64,000 bases of DNA. Origin: Mycolicibacterium arenosum (GTDB lineage Bacteria > Actinomycetota > Actinomycetes > Mycobacteriales > Mycobacteriaceae). The position numbers and the translations under genes were made by a program. The DNA is taken from the NCBI RefSeq assembly GCF_024320865.1, contig NZ_JANDBD010000013.1, positions 166,029-230,028 on the forward strand. Reading direction: 5' to 3'. The notes below the pieces were generated by a model. That model was not told where the DNA came from. It saw nothing but the letters and a program-made list of their open reading frames with translations, and made no database searches. Positions 48,772-57,554 of this stretch are shown one piece after another. Numbering within the stretch: the first letter of the stretch is position 1; the number at the start of each line of letters is the position of its first letter.

Positions 48772-49587
48772 TTACTCGTCGACTGCGACGCCGCCCCGAC
48801 CTCGCCCGAAGCGGCGTGGCCGCTTCCCTCCCGGCCTGCGATTGCGCAGCCTGCCGGAGGCCTCGTCGTCCGCCTCGGGTTCGGGGGTGTCACCCGCCGG
48901 CTCGGCGGAGTCGGCGGTGTCGTCCTGGTCGTCCGGGTCGGCGGGCTTGTTCAGGCTGACGGGCTCGCCGGCGACCTCGGTGTCCGCGCTGTCGGCGTCG
49001 TCCGTCTCGGCGGCCTCGGTGTCGGAAGACTCGGTCTCGGCGGTCTCGTCGGTCTCGGCCGTCTCGGTCTCGGCGGTCTCGGCCGTCTCGTCGGCCGCAG
49101 CCGCCTTGCCGCGCCCGCGTCGGGTCTTCGGCTTCTTGGGCTTGAGGGGTTTGGGCGGCGGCGGGGCCTGTTCGGCCACGTACGCGAGGTAGAAGCCGAG
49201 TGCGCCGAGGACCGCGATAGCGGCGGCGGCGCCGTACACGCCGAACAACCACTGGCCCGCCGCGTCCAGGCTGAGCCAGATCTCGGCCACCGCGGCACCG
49301 ACGATGAGCACACCGGCCAGCACGTGCAGCGCAACGGACCAGAATCGCATCGACAGCGCCAGTTGGGGAGTGCCGAACTCGGGCTTGCGGGTGTGGATGA
49401 GCGTGAAGGCGACGGGCAGCGCCGCGAGTCCGATGAGGACGCCGCACACGATGCGCAGGGGAGTGCCGAGACCGACCGGCCACGCCCCCGTCAGCTCGAA
49501 CCAGCGGGGTAGGACGAACAGGAAGTACAGCACTGCCGCAAGAACAAGGAACGATGCATGCCACGCGATCGCGATCCAGCGCCGCAT
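48772..49587 (-). CDS. lucA: LucA-like membrane protein
   Basis: A 271-residue protein: four hydrophobic helices in residues ~5-145 (FLVLAAVLYFLFVLPRWFEL; IVCGVLIGLAALPVAFTLI; VALHVLAGVLIVGAAVAEIW; AAAIAVLGALGFYLAYV), then a Pro/Lys patch and a long acidic tail of Ala-Glu-Thr-Asp repeats (AETAETETAETDET), ending in basic residues. Position next to tRNA-Ser, ffs and aspC equals Rv3723, LucA, which coordinates fatty-acid and cholesterol uptake through Mce transporters. The tail is low-complexity and probably disordered. The gene call is firm; the LucA name rests mainly on synteny and topology. Confidence 0.8.
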   Translation of the reverse strand: MRRWIAIAWHASFLVLAAVLYFLFVLPRWFELTGAWPVGLGTPLRIVCGVLIGLAALPVAFTLIHTRKPEFGTPQLALSMRFWSVALHVLAGVLIVGAAVAEIWLSLDAAGQWLFGVYGAAAAIAVLGALGFYLAYVAEQAPPPPKPLKPKKPKTRRGRGKAAAADETAETAETETAETDETAETESSDTEAAETDDADSADTEVAGEPVSLNKPADPDDQDDTADSAEPAGDTPEPEADDEASGRLRNRRPGGKRPRRFGRGRGGVAVDE

Positions 49588-49618
49588 ACTCCTCCTCGAG
49601 TCCGGGTGCGCTTCTCAT

Positions 49619-49663
49619 GATTCGGAGTGCGACCCGAAGCACGTCCGGGTCGCACTCCGAATC
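49619..49663 (-). terminator. 18-bp perfect inverted repeat after tRNA-Ser
   Basis: Arms GATTCGGAGTGCGACCCG (49619-49636) and its exact complement (49646-49663) enclose a 9-base loop. It begins 5 bases beyond the tRNA 3' end in the direction of tRNA transcription, and ahead of the lucA start codon. No U-tract follows, so it would be an I-shaped mycobacterial terminator. Confidence 0.75.
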
Positions 49664-49668
49664 GAGTG

Positions 49669-49754
49669 CGGAGGATAGGGGATTTGAACCCCTGAGGGCT
49701 GTTAACCCAACCCGCGTTCCAGGCGAGCGCCATAGGCCACTAGGCGAATCCTCC
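49669..49754 (-). tRNA. tRNA-Ser (anticodon GGA)
   Basis: On the minus strand the acceptor stem GGAGGAT pairs with ATCCTCC. The anticodon arm is CTCGC-CTGGAAC-GCGGG, giving anticodon GGA (codon UCC). The T arm AGGGGTTCAAATCCCCT is standard and the long variable arm marks a class II serine tRNA. The CCA end is not encoded. Confidence 0.95.
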
Positions 49755-49824
49755 GCGGGCAATGGTAGCCGAAGCCGAGGGCACGCCCCACGAGCCGCTA
49801 GCGCGAGGGGGACTACACTCGTCA

Positions 49825-49915
49825 CTCGGACCCCGCGCGGCGTCCATCCTGTGAACTCCCCCAGGGCCGGAAGGCAGCAAGGGTCAACGGGCTCTGGCGG
49901 GTGCGCGGGGTCCCC
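49825..49915 (+). ncRNA. ffs: Bacterial signal recognition particle RNA (4.5S-type)
   Basis: The apical SRP domain is unmistakable: CCAGGGCCGGAAGGCAGCAA then GGGTCAACGGGCTCTGG, with the GGAA tetraloop and the AGCA/ACGG internal loop that binds Ffh. The outer helix pairs GGACCCCGCGC with GCGCGGGGTCC. TACACT at 49814-49819 is a likely -10 box. aspC starts 34 bp downstream. Confidence 0.93.
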
Positions 49916-49948
49916 TTTCTTGTCCCGGCCTACTTCGAAAGGCCCACT

Positions 49949-51226
49949 GTGTCGTTTCAGTCCCTCGGCCGTGACGAGCTGCAGACGCAGCACGAAAAGC
50001 AGCAGCGCGACTACGCCGATCTGCAGGCCAAGAAGCTGGGCCTCGACCTGACCAGGGGTAAGCCGTCGGCCGCCCAGCTCGACCTCTCGAACCAGCTGCT
50101 GCGCCTACCGGGCGACGACTACCGCGACGGGGACGGCACCGACACCCGGAACTACGGCGGCTTGCACGGTCTGCCGGAGCTGCGCGCGATCTTCGGCGAG
50201 CTGCTCGGCATTCCCGTGCCCAACCTGATCGCCGGCAACAACGCGAGCCTCGAGATGATGCACGACTCGGTCGTGTTCGCCCTGCTGCACGGCACGCCCG
50301 ATTCGCCCCGGCCCTGGATTCGGGAACCCGGCGTGAAGTTCCTCTGCCCGTCGCCGGGATACGACCGCCACTTCGCGATCACCGAGAGCTACGGCATCGA
50401 GATGATTCCCGTCGCGCTACAGGAGGACGGGCCGGACGTCGATCTCATCGAGGAGCTCGTCGCCGCCGATCCCGCGATCAAGGGCATGTGGTGCGTCCCG
50501 ATGTTCTGCAACCCGACCGGCACCACGTACTCCTGGGAGAAGGTGCGTCGGCTGGTGCAGATGCGCACCGCGGCAAGCGATTTCAGGCTCTTCTGGGACA
50601 ACGCGTACATGGTGCACACCTTGACGCGCGACTTCCTCCCGCAGGTCGACGTGATCGGGCTCGCGAACGCCGCGGGCAACCCCAACCGGCCGCTCGTGTT
50701 CGCCTCGACGTCGAAGATCACCTTCGCGGGGGCGGGTGTCTCGTTCTTCGGCGGCTCCCTCGGCAACATCGCGTGGTACCTGCAGCACGCCGGTAAGAAG
50801 ACCATCGGGCCCGACAAGGTCAACCAATTGCGGCACCTGCGGTTCTTCGGCGACGCCGACGGCGTGCGGCTGCAGATGCAGCGGCATCAGCAGTTGCTCG
50901 CGCCGAAGTTCGCCCTCGTCGCCGAGATCCTCGAGGACCGGCTCGGCGAGTCGAAGATCGCGTCGTGGACGGACCCCAAGGGCGGCTACTTCGTCAGCCT
51001 CGACGTGTGGCCGGGCACCGCTCGCCGCACGATCGCACTCGCCAAGGACGCGGGTATCGCCGTCACCGAAGCCGGTGCCGCGTTCCCGTACCGAAAAGAC
51101 CCGGACGACAAGAACATCCGCATCGCTCCGTCGTTCCCGCCGGAGTCCGACCTGCGCGAGGCGATCGACGGCCTCTCGACGTGTGCGCTCCTGGCGGCGA
51201 CCGAGTCGCTGCTGGCCGACAAGTAG
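49949..51226 (+). CDS. aspC: Aspartate aminotransferase, AspC/Rv3722c type
   Basis: A 425-residue fold-type I aminotransferase of the subgroup represented by Rv3722c, the main aspartate-forming enzyme in M. tuberculosis. Start at GTG 49949 (VSFQSLGRDELQTQHEKQQR) with GAAAGG upstream. Landmarks: DLTRGKPS near residue 38, NNASLEMMHD, PSPGYDRH, the Asn-Pro motif FCNPTGTTYS, Asp in FWDNAYMVH, and the Schiff-base Lys in ASTSKITFAG. Arg in IRIAPSFPP binds the substrate carboxylate. Confidence 0.9.
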   Translation: MSFQSLGRDELQTQHEKQQRDYADLQAKKLGLDLTRGKPSAAQLDLSNQLLRLPGDDYRDGDGTDTRNYGGLHGLPELRAIFGELLGIPVPNLIAGNNASLEMMHDSVVFALLHGTPDSPRPWIREPGVKFLCPSPGYDRHFAITESYGIEMIPVALQEDGPDVDLIEELVAADPAIKGMWCVPMFCNPTGTTYSWEKVRRLVQMRTAASDFRLFWDNAYMVHTLTRDFLPQVDVIGLANAAGNPNRPLVFASTSKITFAGAGVSFFGGSLGNIAWYLQHAGKKTIGPDKVNQLRHLRFFGDADGVRLQMQRHQQLLAPKFALVAEILEDRLGESKIASWTDPKGGYFVSLDVWPGTARRTIALAKDAGIAVTEAGAAFPYRKDPDDKNIRIAPSFPPESDLREAIDGLSTCALLAATESLLADK

Positions 51227-51252
51227 TCGGATCACCCGCGTAGCCTGCTTCC

Positions 51253-53199
51253 GTGGCTCTCTACCGCAAGTACCGGCCGGCGTCGTTCGCCGAAGTGGTC
51301 GGCCAGGAGCACGTCACCGAGCCGCTGTCGACGGCGCTGGAATCGGGCCGCATCAACCACGCCTACCTGTTCTCGGGGCCGCGCGGCTGCGGTAAGACGT
51401 CCTCGGCGCGCATCCTGGCCCGCTCGCTCAACTGCGAGCAGGGGCCGACCGCGACGCCGTGCGGGGTGTGCGACTCGTGCGTCGCACTCGGGCCGAGCGG
51501 CCCCGGCAACGTCGACGTCACCGAACTGGACGCGGCGAGCCACGGTGGCGTCGACGACACCAGGGAGCTTCGGGATCGAGCGTTCTACGCGCCGGCCCAG
51601 TCGCGCTATCGCATCTTCATCATCGACGAAGCGCACATGGTCACCACCGCGGGCTTCAACGCGCTGCTGAAGATCGTCGAGGAGCCGCCGGAGCACCTCA
51701 TCTTCGTGTTCGCGACGACGGAGCCCGAGAAGGTACTGCCGACCATCAGGTCGCGCACGCATCACTACCCCTTCCGGCTGCTCGCACCCAAGTACATGCG
51801 CGGGCTGCTCGAGCGCATCTGCGCCGACGAGGGCGTCACCGTCGAGGAGACCGTCTACCCGCTGGTGATCAGGGCCGGGGGCGGGTCACCGCGCGACACG
51901 CTCTCGGTGCTCGACCAGTTGCTCGCCGGATCGGACGGCGGCCGGGTCGAGTACTCGCGGGCGCTGAGCCTGCTCGGCGCGACGGATCTCGCGCTCATCG
52001 ACGACGCGGTCGACGCGCTGGCGGTAGGCGACGCGGCGGGTCTGTTCGGCGCCGTGGAATCGGTGATCGACGCGGGCCACGACCCGCGCCGGTTCGCGAC
52101 CGACCTGCTCGAGCGGTTCCGCGACCTCATCGTGCTCCAGGCTGTTCCGGACGCCGCCACCCGCGGTGTGGTCGACGCCCCCGACGACGTGTTGGAGCGC
52201 ATGCGCGACCAGGCCGCCCGGCTGGGCACGGGGACGCTGGCGCGCTACGCCGAGGTGGTGCACGCCGGGTTGGGCGAGATGCGCGGCGCCACGGCACCGC
52301 GACTGCTGCTCGAGGTGGTCTGTGCACGCCTGCTGCTGCCATCGGCGAGCGACACGGAATCGGCTCTGCTGCAACGGATCGAGCGCATCGAGACCAGACT
52401 GTCGATGGGCACCCCGTCGGGCGAGGCGCCGCCGGTGGTGACGAAGTCGGCACCGGTGGCGGCGGCTCCGGCCGCCTCGTCGCCGTCCGCTTCCCCCGCC
52501 TCAGCCGATCCGGCTTCGCGGTTCGTCCGCAAGTCGCAGGGCGGCGGTACCGCCAGGCCCGACCCGGCCCCTGCGCCGCCACCCAGGACCGCGGCGCCGC
52601 TGCCTCCGCCCCCCGTCCTCACCCCGCCGCAGGCACCCCCGGCTGCGGCGGTGCCGCAGCCCGAACCCCAGCCCACCCCGCCACCCGTCGAGGAACCGGT
52701 CGTCGCGGAGCCCGAGCAGGAGCCCGCGCCCGCGCCGGAGCCCGCCGTCGAGGCGCCACCGTCGGATCCGGGAGCCGCGGTACCCGATGCAGCGGCCATC
52801 AGGCGGCAGTGGTCCACGGTGATGGACAAGGTCCGCGAGCGCAGCCGCACCATGTCGGCGATGCTCGCCGGCGCGATGGTCAGTGCGGTCGACGGAACCA
52901 CGCTGGTGCTCTCGCACGAATCGGCGAACCTCGCGAAAAGGCTTGGCGAGCAACAGAACATCGGCTTCATTCAGGACGCTCTGAAGGACGCCCTCGGTCT
53001 GCAGTGGCGGGTGCGCTACGAGGTGGGCGCCCCTGACGCGGCCCCGACGCCCGCGGCGCCGGAACCCGACGACGAGGACAGCATGCTCGCCGAGGCCGCC
53101 GAGAGTGTGGACTCCGCTGCGCCCAGGCGCGATCCCGAGGAGGTCGCGCTCGAATTACTGCAGACCGAGTTGGGCGCCCGCAAGGTCGAGGGCGCTTAG
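51253..53199 (+). CDS. dnaX: DNA polymerase III gamma/tau subunit
   Basis: A 648-residue clamp-loader ATPase. The AAA+ module (1-~360) begins ALYRKYRPASFAEVVGQEHV, with Walker A GPRGCGKTSSARI, a zinc module (CEQGPTATPCGVCDSC), Walker B FIIDEAHMV and the sensor region FVFATTEPEKVLPTI. A long Pro/Ala-rich linker (~390-525) joins it to a C-terminal domain (IRRQWSTVMDKVRERSRTM) that contacts the polymerase. No obvious slippery A-run for programmed frameshifting was noticed. Starts with GTG. Confidence 0.95.
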   Translation: MALYRKYRPASFAEVVGQEHVTEPLSTALESGRINHAYLFSGPRGCGKTSSARILARSLNCEQGPTATPCGVCDSCVALGPSGPGNVDVTELDAASHGGVDDTRELRDRAFYAPAQSRYRIFIIDEAHMVTTAGFNALLKIVEEPPEHLIFVFATTEPEKVLPTIRSRTHHYPFRLLAPKYMRGLLERICADEGVTVEETVYPLVIRAGGGSPRDTLSVLDQLLAGSDGGRVEYSRALSLLGATDLALIDDAVDALAVGDAAGLFGAVESVIDAGHDPRRFATDLLERFRDLIVLQAVPDAATRGVVDAPDDVLERMRDQAARLGTGTLARYAEVVHAGLGEMRGATAPRLLLEVVCARLLLPSASDTESALLQRIERIETRLSMGTPSGEAPPVVTKSAPVAAAPAASSPSASPASADPASRFVRKSQGGGTARPDPAPAPPPRTAAPLPPPPVLTPPQAPPAAAVPQPEPQPTPPPVEEPVVAEPEQEPAPAPEPAVEAPPSDPGAAVPDAAAIRRQWSTVMDKVRERSRTMSAMLAGAMVSAVDGTTLVLSHESANLAKRLGEQQNIGFIQDALKDALGLQWRVRYEVGAPDAAPTPAAPEPDDEDSMLAEAAESVDSAAPRRDPEEVALELLQTELGARKVEGA

Positions 53200-53235
53200 C
53201 GGGTTCTCGGCGGTTCCGGTATTAGCTGCTGTTCG

Positions 53236-53241
53236 TATAAT
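53236..53241 (+). promoter_or_regulatory. -10-like TATAAT box upstream of the GGDEF gene
   Basis: A perfect TATAAT is striking in this GC-rich DNA. A weak -35-like TTCCGG lies about 16 bp before it. It is 42-99 bp upstream of the two candidate starts of the GGDEF gene and just after dnaX. Confidence 0.5.
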
Positions 53242-53339
53242 CGGTAGCCATGGTCCGTGTTCTCGATTGCCCGCCGGGGTAGGTGGTGGCGTCAAGCGAA
53301 TACGTGTTCGCCACGGCGGCGCTGCGAGAAGGCCGTCTG

Positions 53340-54404
53340 ATGCGCGCGTTCACGACGTTCATCGGGTGGGCGTGTCTCGGGCTCTTCGTCCTGGGCGTCG
53401 TGAGCCAACTGCATCCACTCGGTCCGCACGGTGTAGTCGCGAGGATCGTGCAGGGTGCGGTCACGGTCTCGGCGCTGATCGTATCGGCGCTGTGGCTGCG
53501 GTCACCGTGGCCCACCTACGGCCGCGCGGTGGGCTTCGTCGTCTGGGCGGACTGCTCGGTGGTCATCGCGGCCGCCACCACGTCCACAGTGGAAGCGCGC
53601 CTGAGCACCACGCTGTACCTGGGCCTGGTCGGCATCTTCGCCGCGTTCATACTCGGCTGGCGGATCACCCTGATGCACTGCGGCTTCGGGTTCGCCACTA
53701 TCGCAGCGATCACGGCATGGGCGGTGATGGTCGACGGCCACAGCGTCTTCGGCCTGTACGTGTACTACGCCCCAGCGCTGGCCTGGGTGGTGGTCGTCCC
53801 TCTCGGGGGCATGGTGTTGATCGACATCGGCAGGCGAGCGATCCGCAGAACAGCGCGGTCAGCGCACTTCGATCCCCTCACAGGTCTGCGGAACCGGCGG
53901 GGCATGCACTCCGCGGTGAACCTTCTGATCAAGCGAGCGGAAGCACCCGTCACCGTCGCCGTCGCAGTGTGTGACATGGACGGCTTCAAGCTGCTGAACG
54001 ACACTGCGGGACACTCGGTGGGCGACGCCGCCCTGAACGCGATGGCGCAGCGACTGCGCTCCGTGGCAGACCCTGATGACGTGTGCGCCCGAATCGGCGG
54101 CGACGAGCTGGTTCTCGTTTCCATACTGAGCGTTCGGGCCGACATCGCGGACTTCATCCAGCGGCTCACGCCACTCACCCGCGTCGACTTCGACGGCCTC
54201 GCACTCGCTGCGAGTGTGGGTGTGGCGGCCGACACCACAGCGACACCGCACTTCTCGATCGACGATCTGATCGGTCACGCCGACGCGGCGATGTACTCCG
54301 TCAAGCGCTCAGGCGGTGCGAGTTGCGCGATCTACGATCCGACTACGGCGTCCACCACGGGCGCAACGGCAGGCCGCCGTCGCCACCCTTCTCGTCCAGT
54401 TTGA
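53340..54404 (+). CDS. Membrane GGDEF-domain protein (putative diguanylate cyclase)
   Basis: A 354-residue protein with five to six N-terminal membrane helices (~5-170) and a C-terminal GGDEF domain. Seen: FDPLTGLRNRRGMHS, CDMDGFKLLNDTAGHSVGD (metal site) and the active loop RIGGDELVL, i.e. GGDEL instead of GGDEF/GGEEF. ATG 53340 is preceded by GAGAAGG; GTG 53283 would add 19 residues. It may make c-di-GMP or be catalytically weak. Its last 62 bp overlap the convergent methyltransferase gene. Confidence 0.85.
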   Translation: MRAFTTFIGWACLGLFVLGVVSQLHPLGPHGVVARIVQGAVTVSALIVSALWLRSPWPTYGRAVGFVVWADCSVVIAAATTSTVEARLSTTLYLGLVGIFAAFILGWRITLMHCGFGFATIAAITAWAVMVDGHSVFGLYVYYAPALAWVVVVPLGGMVLIDIGRRAIRRTARSAHFDPLTGLRNRRGMHSAVNLLIKRAEAPVTVAVAVCDMDGFKLLNDTAGHSVGDAALNAMAQRLRSVADPDDVCARIGGDELVLVSILSVRADIADFIQRLTPLTRVDFDGLALAASVGVAADTTATPHFSIDDLIGHADAAMYSVKRSGGASCAIYDPTTASTTGATAGRRRHPSRPV

Positions 54405-55653
54405 CGGCCAGAACCTGGTGCAGCTGAACGACGTTCGTCTCGAAGCCGACGCGCGAGCCGGCCATGTACAGGCCCCACACCTTGGCGGTCGGCAACCCGA
54501 CCTCCGCGACCGCCTCGTCCCAGTGCTCGACCAGGTTGCGGCACCAGTCCCGCAGCGTCAGGGCGTAGTGGTGCCGGAGGTTCTCCTCGTGCAGCACCTC
54601 GAGGCCCACGTTCTGCGCCTCGGTGATGATGCGGCCCGATCCGGTCAGTTCTCCGTCGGGGAAGACGTAGCGGTCGATGAACGCGTCCGCTGCGGCCGCC
54701 GTACGGTTCTCCGGCCGGGTGATGCAGTGGTTGAGAAGCAGTGCGCCGACGCGCATCTTGGACTTCAGGAACCGGAAGTACGCGGGGTAGTTCTGCACGC
54801 CGATGTGTTCGGTCAAGCCGATCGACGACACCGCGTCGAACCCGGACTCCCGCACGTCGCGGTAGTCGCTGTGCCGGACCTCGGCGAGGTCGGAGAGCCC
54901 CTGTTCCTGGATGGCGCGCTGAGCCCACTCGGCCTGCTGCGTCGACAGCGTCACTCCGATGGCCTTCACGCCGTGCCGCGCGGCGTACCGCACCATGCCG
55001 CCCCAGCCGCAGCCCACGTCGAGTAGCCGGTCGCCGGGCTGCAGCCGCAGCTTGTCGAACACCAGGCGGTACTTGTTGTCCTGGGCCTCCTCGAGGGAGG
55101 CGTCCGCCTCGGGGTATGTAGCGCACGTGTAGGTCATCGACGGGCCGAGCACCCACTCGTAGAACTTGTTCGACACGTCGTAGTGGTGGTGAATCGCCTC
55201 GGCGTCGCGAGTCTTGCTGTGCCGCAGTCCTTCCGCGATGCGGCGCCAGCGCGGCAGGGCCTCCTGCGGAGGCGGTGCGATCGGCTTGAGGTGCTCGAAA
55301 CCGATCGATCGGACGATGTTCGCGAGCACGCGGGCGGGCGGACGCTTGAAATCCAACTTGTCGCCGAGCGCGACCAGCAGGTCGTACGGGTCGCCGGGAT
55401 GAACGCCCTGCATCTCGACGTCGCCCGAGACGTAGGCACGTGCCATTCCGAGTTCACCCGGCGCCGTGGCCAGGTAGGTGGTGCCGCGTGGCGTGCGCAG
55501 ATCCAGTCCGAGTGCGGCGTCGGCGGGCCCGGCGGAACTGCCGTCGTACGCGGTGAACTTCATGGGCGTCTGGCCCGCGGCGAAGATCTCGAGAATCTGC
55601 GCCAGGGTGAGCTTCCCCGTCGTCCGATCGGAATCGGGTTTGTAGGTCGTCAC
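54343..55653 (-). CDS. tmsB: SAM-dependent fatty-acyl methyltransferase (cyclopropane synthase family; tuberculostearate pathway)
   Basis: A 436-residue cyclopropane-fatty-acyl-phospholipid synthase homologue. SAM-binding motif LLDVGCGWGGM; family signatures HHHYDVSNKFYEWVLGPSMTYTCATY, GLTEHIG, and the C-terminal HHYALTLRDWCRNLVEHWDE. The N-terminal ~140 residues carry the lipid-binding domain. Coupled by ATGA to the FAD protein upstream, it equals the Rv3720/Rv3719 pair (BfaB/BfaA, also TmsB/TmsA) that converts oleate to 10-methylstearate. This member would transfer the methyl (methylene) group. Confidence 0.88.
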   Translation of the reverse strand: MTTYKPDSDRTTGKLTLAQILEIFAAGQTPMKFTAYDGSSAGPADAALGLDLRTPRGTTYLATAPGELGMARAYVSGDVEMQGVHPGDPYDLLVALGDKLDFKRPPARVLANIVRSIGFEHLKPIAPPPQEALPRWRRIAEGLRHSKTRDAEAIHHHYDVSNKFYEWVLGPSMTYTCATYPEADASLEEAQDNKYRLVFDKLRLQPGDRLLDVGCGWGGMVRYAARHGVKAIGVTLSTQQAEWAQRAIQEQGLSDLAEVRHSDYRDVRESGFDAVSSIGLTEHIGVQNYPAYFRFLKSKMRVGALLLNHCITRPENRTAAAADAFIDRYVFPDGELTGSGRIITEAQNVGLEVLHEENLRHHYALTLRDWCRNLVEHWDEAVAEVGLPTAKVWGLYMAGSRVGFETNVVQLHQVLAVKLDEKGGDGGLPLRPWWTP

Positions 55654-57029
55654 TTTCGTTGCACCGCCTTCGCATAGAGGTCAAGCAGCCGTGAATCGGG
55701 ATCGTAGGCCTTCTTCACCGTCTTGTAGTTCTCGCCGCCGTAGAGCTGATCGAACTCCTCGTGCGAGTAGTAGGCATCCGAGTACAGCGACTTGTGGCCG
55801 TCGAGCTCGCTGACCTTGCGTTCGATGAGCCTGTTGGTGTGTCCTTCCTCCGGCCCCACGGGTACCGATGACCAGAAGCCGATGTTGACGTAGGTCTGAT
55901 GCGGCGCGATGGGATACAGCGGCCAGCCCGCCTCGTCGCGCAACCGCAGCGGACACAACCAGATGGGTTCGATCGGCACGTTCTCGAGGAACCAGTCGAC
56001 GAACTCCGCCGTGCGACCGAGGGGGACCTCGATGTCCTGCACCACCCGCTCGAGCGGCGGCCGCCCGGCGCGTTTCTCCAGGCGGTCGGCGATGTCGAAC
56101 CGCTGGTCGTAGCCGATGAGCTTCCAGTAGAAGCTGCTGCGCCGCAGACGCCGCGGCCAGAGTCGCCGGATGACGGGATGCTGCGCACCGAAGGCCCGCG
56201 AGCACCAGAACCAGTCGGTGTCCCACCGCCACAGGTAGTCGCTGATGGTGAGGCGATCGTGCTTCTCGCCGTCATCGTGCTGGATCGACCGGTAGTAGAT
56301 GTCCTGTCCGGTGTAGTCGCTGACCGGACCGGGGGTCGACGTGCGCACACCCAGGCACAGGTAGCTCTCGTCGGCGCTGAACACGACCCCGTCGAGGTAG
56401 TCGACCGGGACGCCGCCGTGGCCGCCGGTCTCGATGATCCGGTCCATCTCCGCGACCAGGTCCGTCAGGCTGTGGAAGCGCAGGTGCTTGAGCGCGACGA
56501 AGGGCTTGACCGGTTCCAGCTCGATCTTCAGGCGCACCGAGTAGCCGAGCGTGCCATAGGAATTGGGGAAAGCTCGAAAGAGATCGGAGTGGTTGTCGCG
56601 ACTGGCGGTGACGAGCTCGCCGGTACCGGTGAGGATGTCGAGTTCGAGCACCGACTCGTGCGGCAGACCGTTGCGGAACGACGCCGACTCGATGCCGAGG
56701 CCGGTGACGGCGCCGCCGAGGGTGATCGTCTTGAGCTGAGGCACCACGAGTGGGGACAGGCCGTAGGGCAGCGTCGCCGCGACCAGATCCTCGTAGGTGC
56801 ACATGCCCGCCACGTCGGCGGTTCGAGCATCGGCGTCGACGGCGATGACGCCCGTCAGGCCCGAGGTGTCCAGCCCCTTGGCGGTGGACGCGGCCCTGGT
56901 CCGAAACAGGTTCGACGTGGGCTTGGCCAGTCGGACCGTCGCGTTCGCCGGGATGGCACGGTAACTCGAACGGAGCCGCTCAACGCCTGCTGCGTGGGCG
57001 GCCTGCGTGTCAATCGCATCAGCAGCCAC
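55650..57029 (-). CDS. tmsA: FAD-binding oxidoreductase of the 10-methyl fatty acid pathway
   Basis: A 459-residue protein with a PCMH-type FAD domain (LTGVIAVDADARTADVAGMC, then LKTITLGGAVTGLGIESASF) and a long C-terminal cap domain (RFDIADRLEKRAGRPPLERV and EEFDQLYGGENYKTVKK). It corresponds to Rv3719, which reduces the 10-methylene intermediate to 10-methylstearate with NADPH. Its stop overlaps the methyltransferase start by four bases. Divergent from the SRPBCC gene with an 87-bp gap. Confidence 0.87.
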   Translation of the reverse strand: MAADAIDTQAAHAAGVERLRSSYRAIPANATVRLAKPTSNLFRTRAASTAKGLDTSGLTGVIAVDADARTADVAGMCTYEDLVAATLPYGLSPLVVPQLKTITLGGAVTGLGIESASFRNGLPHESVLELDILTGTGELVTASRDNHSDLFRAFPNSYGTLGYSVRLKIELEPVKPFVALKHLRFHSLTDLVAEMDRIIETGGHGGVPVDYLDGVVFSADESYLCLGVRTSTPGPVSDYTGQDIYYRSIQHDDGEKHDRLTISDYLWRWDTDWFWCSRAFGAQHPVIRRLWPRRLRRSSFYWKLIGYDQRFDIADRLEKRAGRPPLERVVQDIEVPLGRTAEFVDWFLENVPIEPIWLCPLRLRDEAGWPLYPIAPHQTYVNIGFWSSVPVGPEEGHTNRLIERKVSELDGHKSLYSDAYYSHEEFDQLYGGENYKTVKKAYDPDSRLLDLYAKAVQRK

Positions 57030-57116
57030 ACATATACGCTAGTCCGAGGTCGCAGCCGATGCGACAGGACCGGGCGGTGTCGTGCCGCACACAGCATTCA
57101 GTCAGGAGCCTCACCG

Positions 57117-57554
57117 ATGGGACAGGTCAGTGCGTCCAGCACCGTCTTGATCAACGCCGAACCCGACGCCGTGCTCACCGCCGTCGCCGATTACCGGACC
57201 GTTCGGCCGAAGATCCTCTCCTCGCACTACAGCGGCTACCAGGTGCTCGAGGGCGGGGAGGGCGCGGGCACCGTCGCCGCGTGGAAGCTGCAGGCCACCA
57301 AGTCGCGCTCGCGGGACGTCAAGGCCTCGGTCGACGTCGCGGGCAAGACCGTCATCGAGAAGGACGCGAACTCGTCGATGGTGACCAACTGGACCGTCGC
57401 CCCCGCGGGCACCGGTTCCACCGTCACCGTCAAGACGTCGTGGCAGGGTGCGGGCGGTATCGGCGGTTTCTTCGAGAAGACGTTCGCGCCGCTGGGCCTG
57501 CGCAAGATCCAGGCCGAGGTGCTCGACAACCTGAAGAGGGAACTCGAGAGCTAA
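57117..57554 (+). CDS. SRPBCC (START/Bet v1-like) family protein
   Basis: A 145-residue small-ligand-binding fold protein (Rv3718c homologue by position). It opens with SSTVLINAEPDAVLTAVADY, contains VTNWTVAPAG and the C-terminal amphipathic helix FAPLGLRKIQAEVLDNLKREL. Start at ATG 57117 after TCAGGAGCC. By fold it holds a hydrophobic ligand in a central cavity; the ligand is unknown. Neighbouring lipid-methylation genes make a lipid ligand plausible. Confidence 0.85.
   Translation: MGQVSASSTVLINAEPDAVLTAVADYRTVRPKILSSHYSGYQVLEGGEGAGTVAAWKLQATKSRSRDVKASVDVAGKTVIEKDANSSMVTNWTVAPAGTGSTVTVKTSWQGAGGIGGFFEKTFAPLGLRKIQAEVLDNLKRELES

Noticed and set aside
49669..49754. tRNA-Ser as an attachment site for an island
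   Set aside because: No integrase gene, no repeat of the tRNA 3' end and no foreign genes flank it; the only integrated element nearby lies in the ligase gene.
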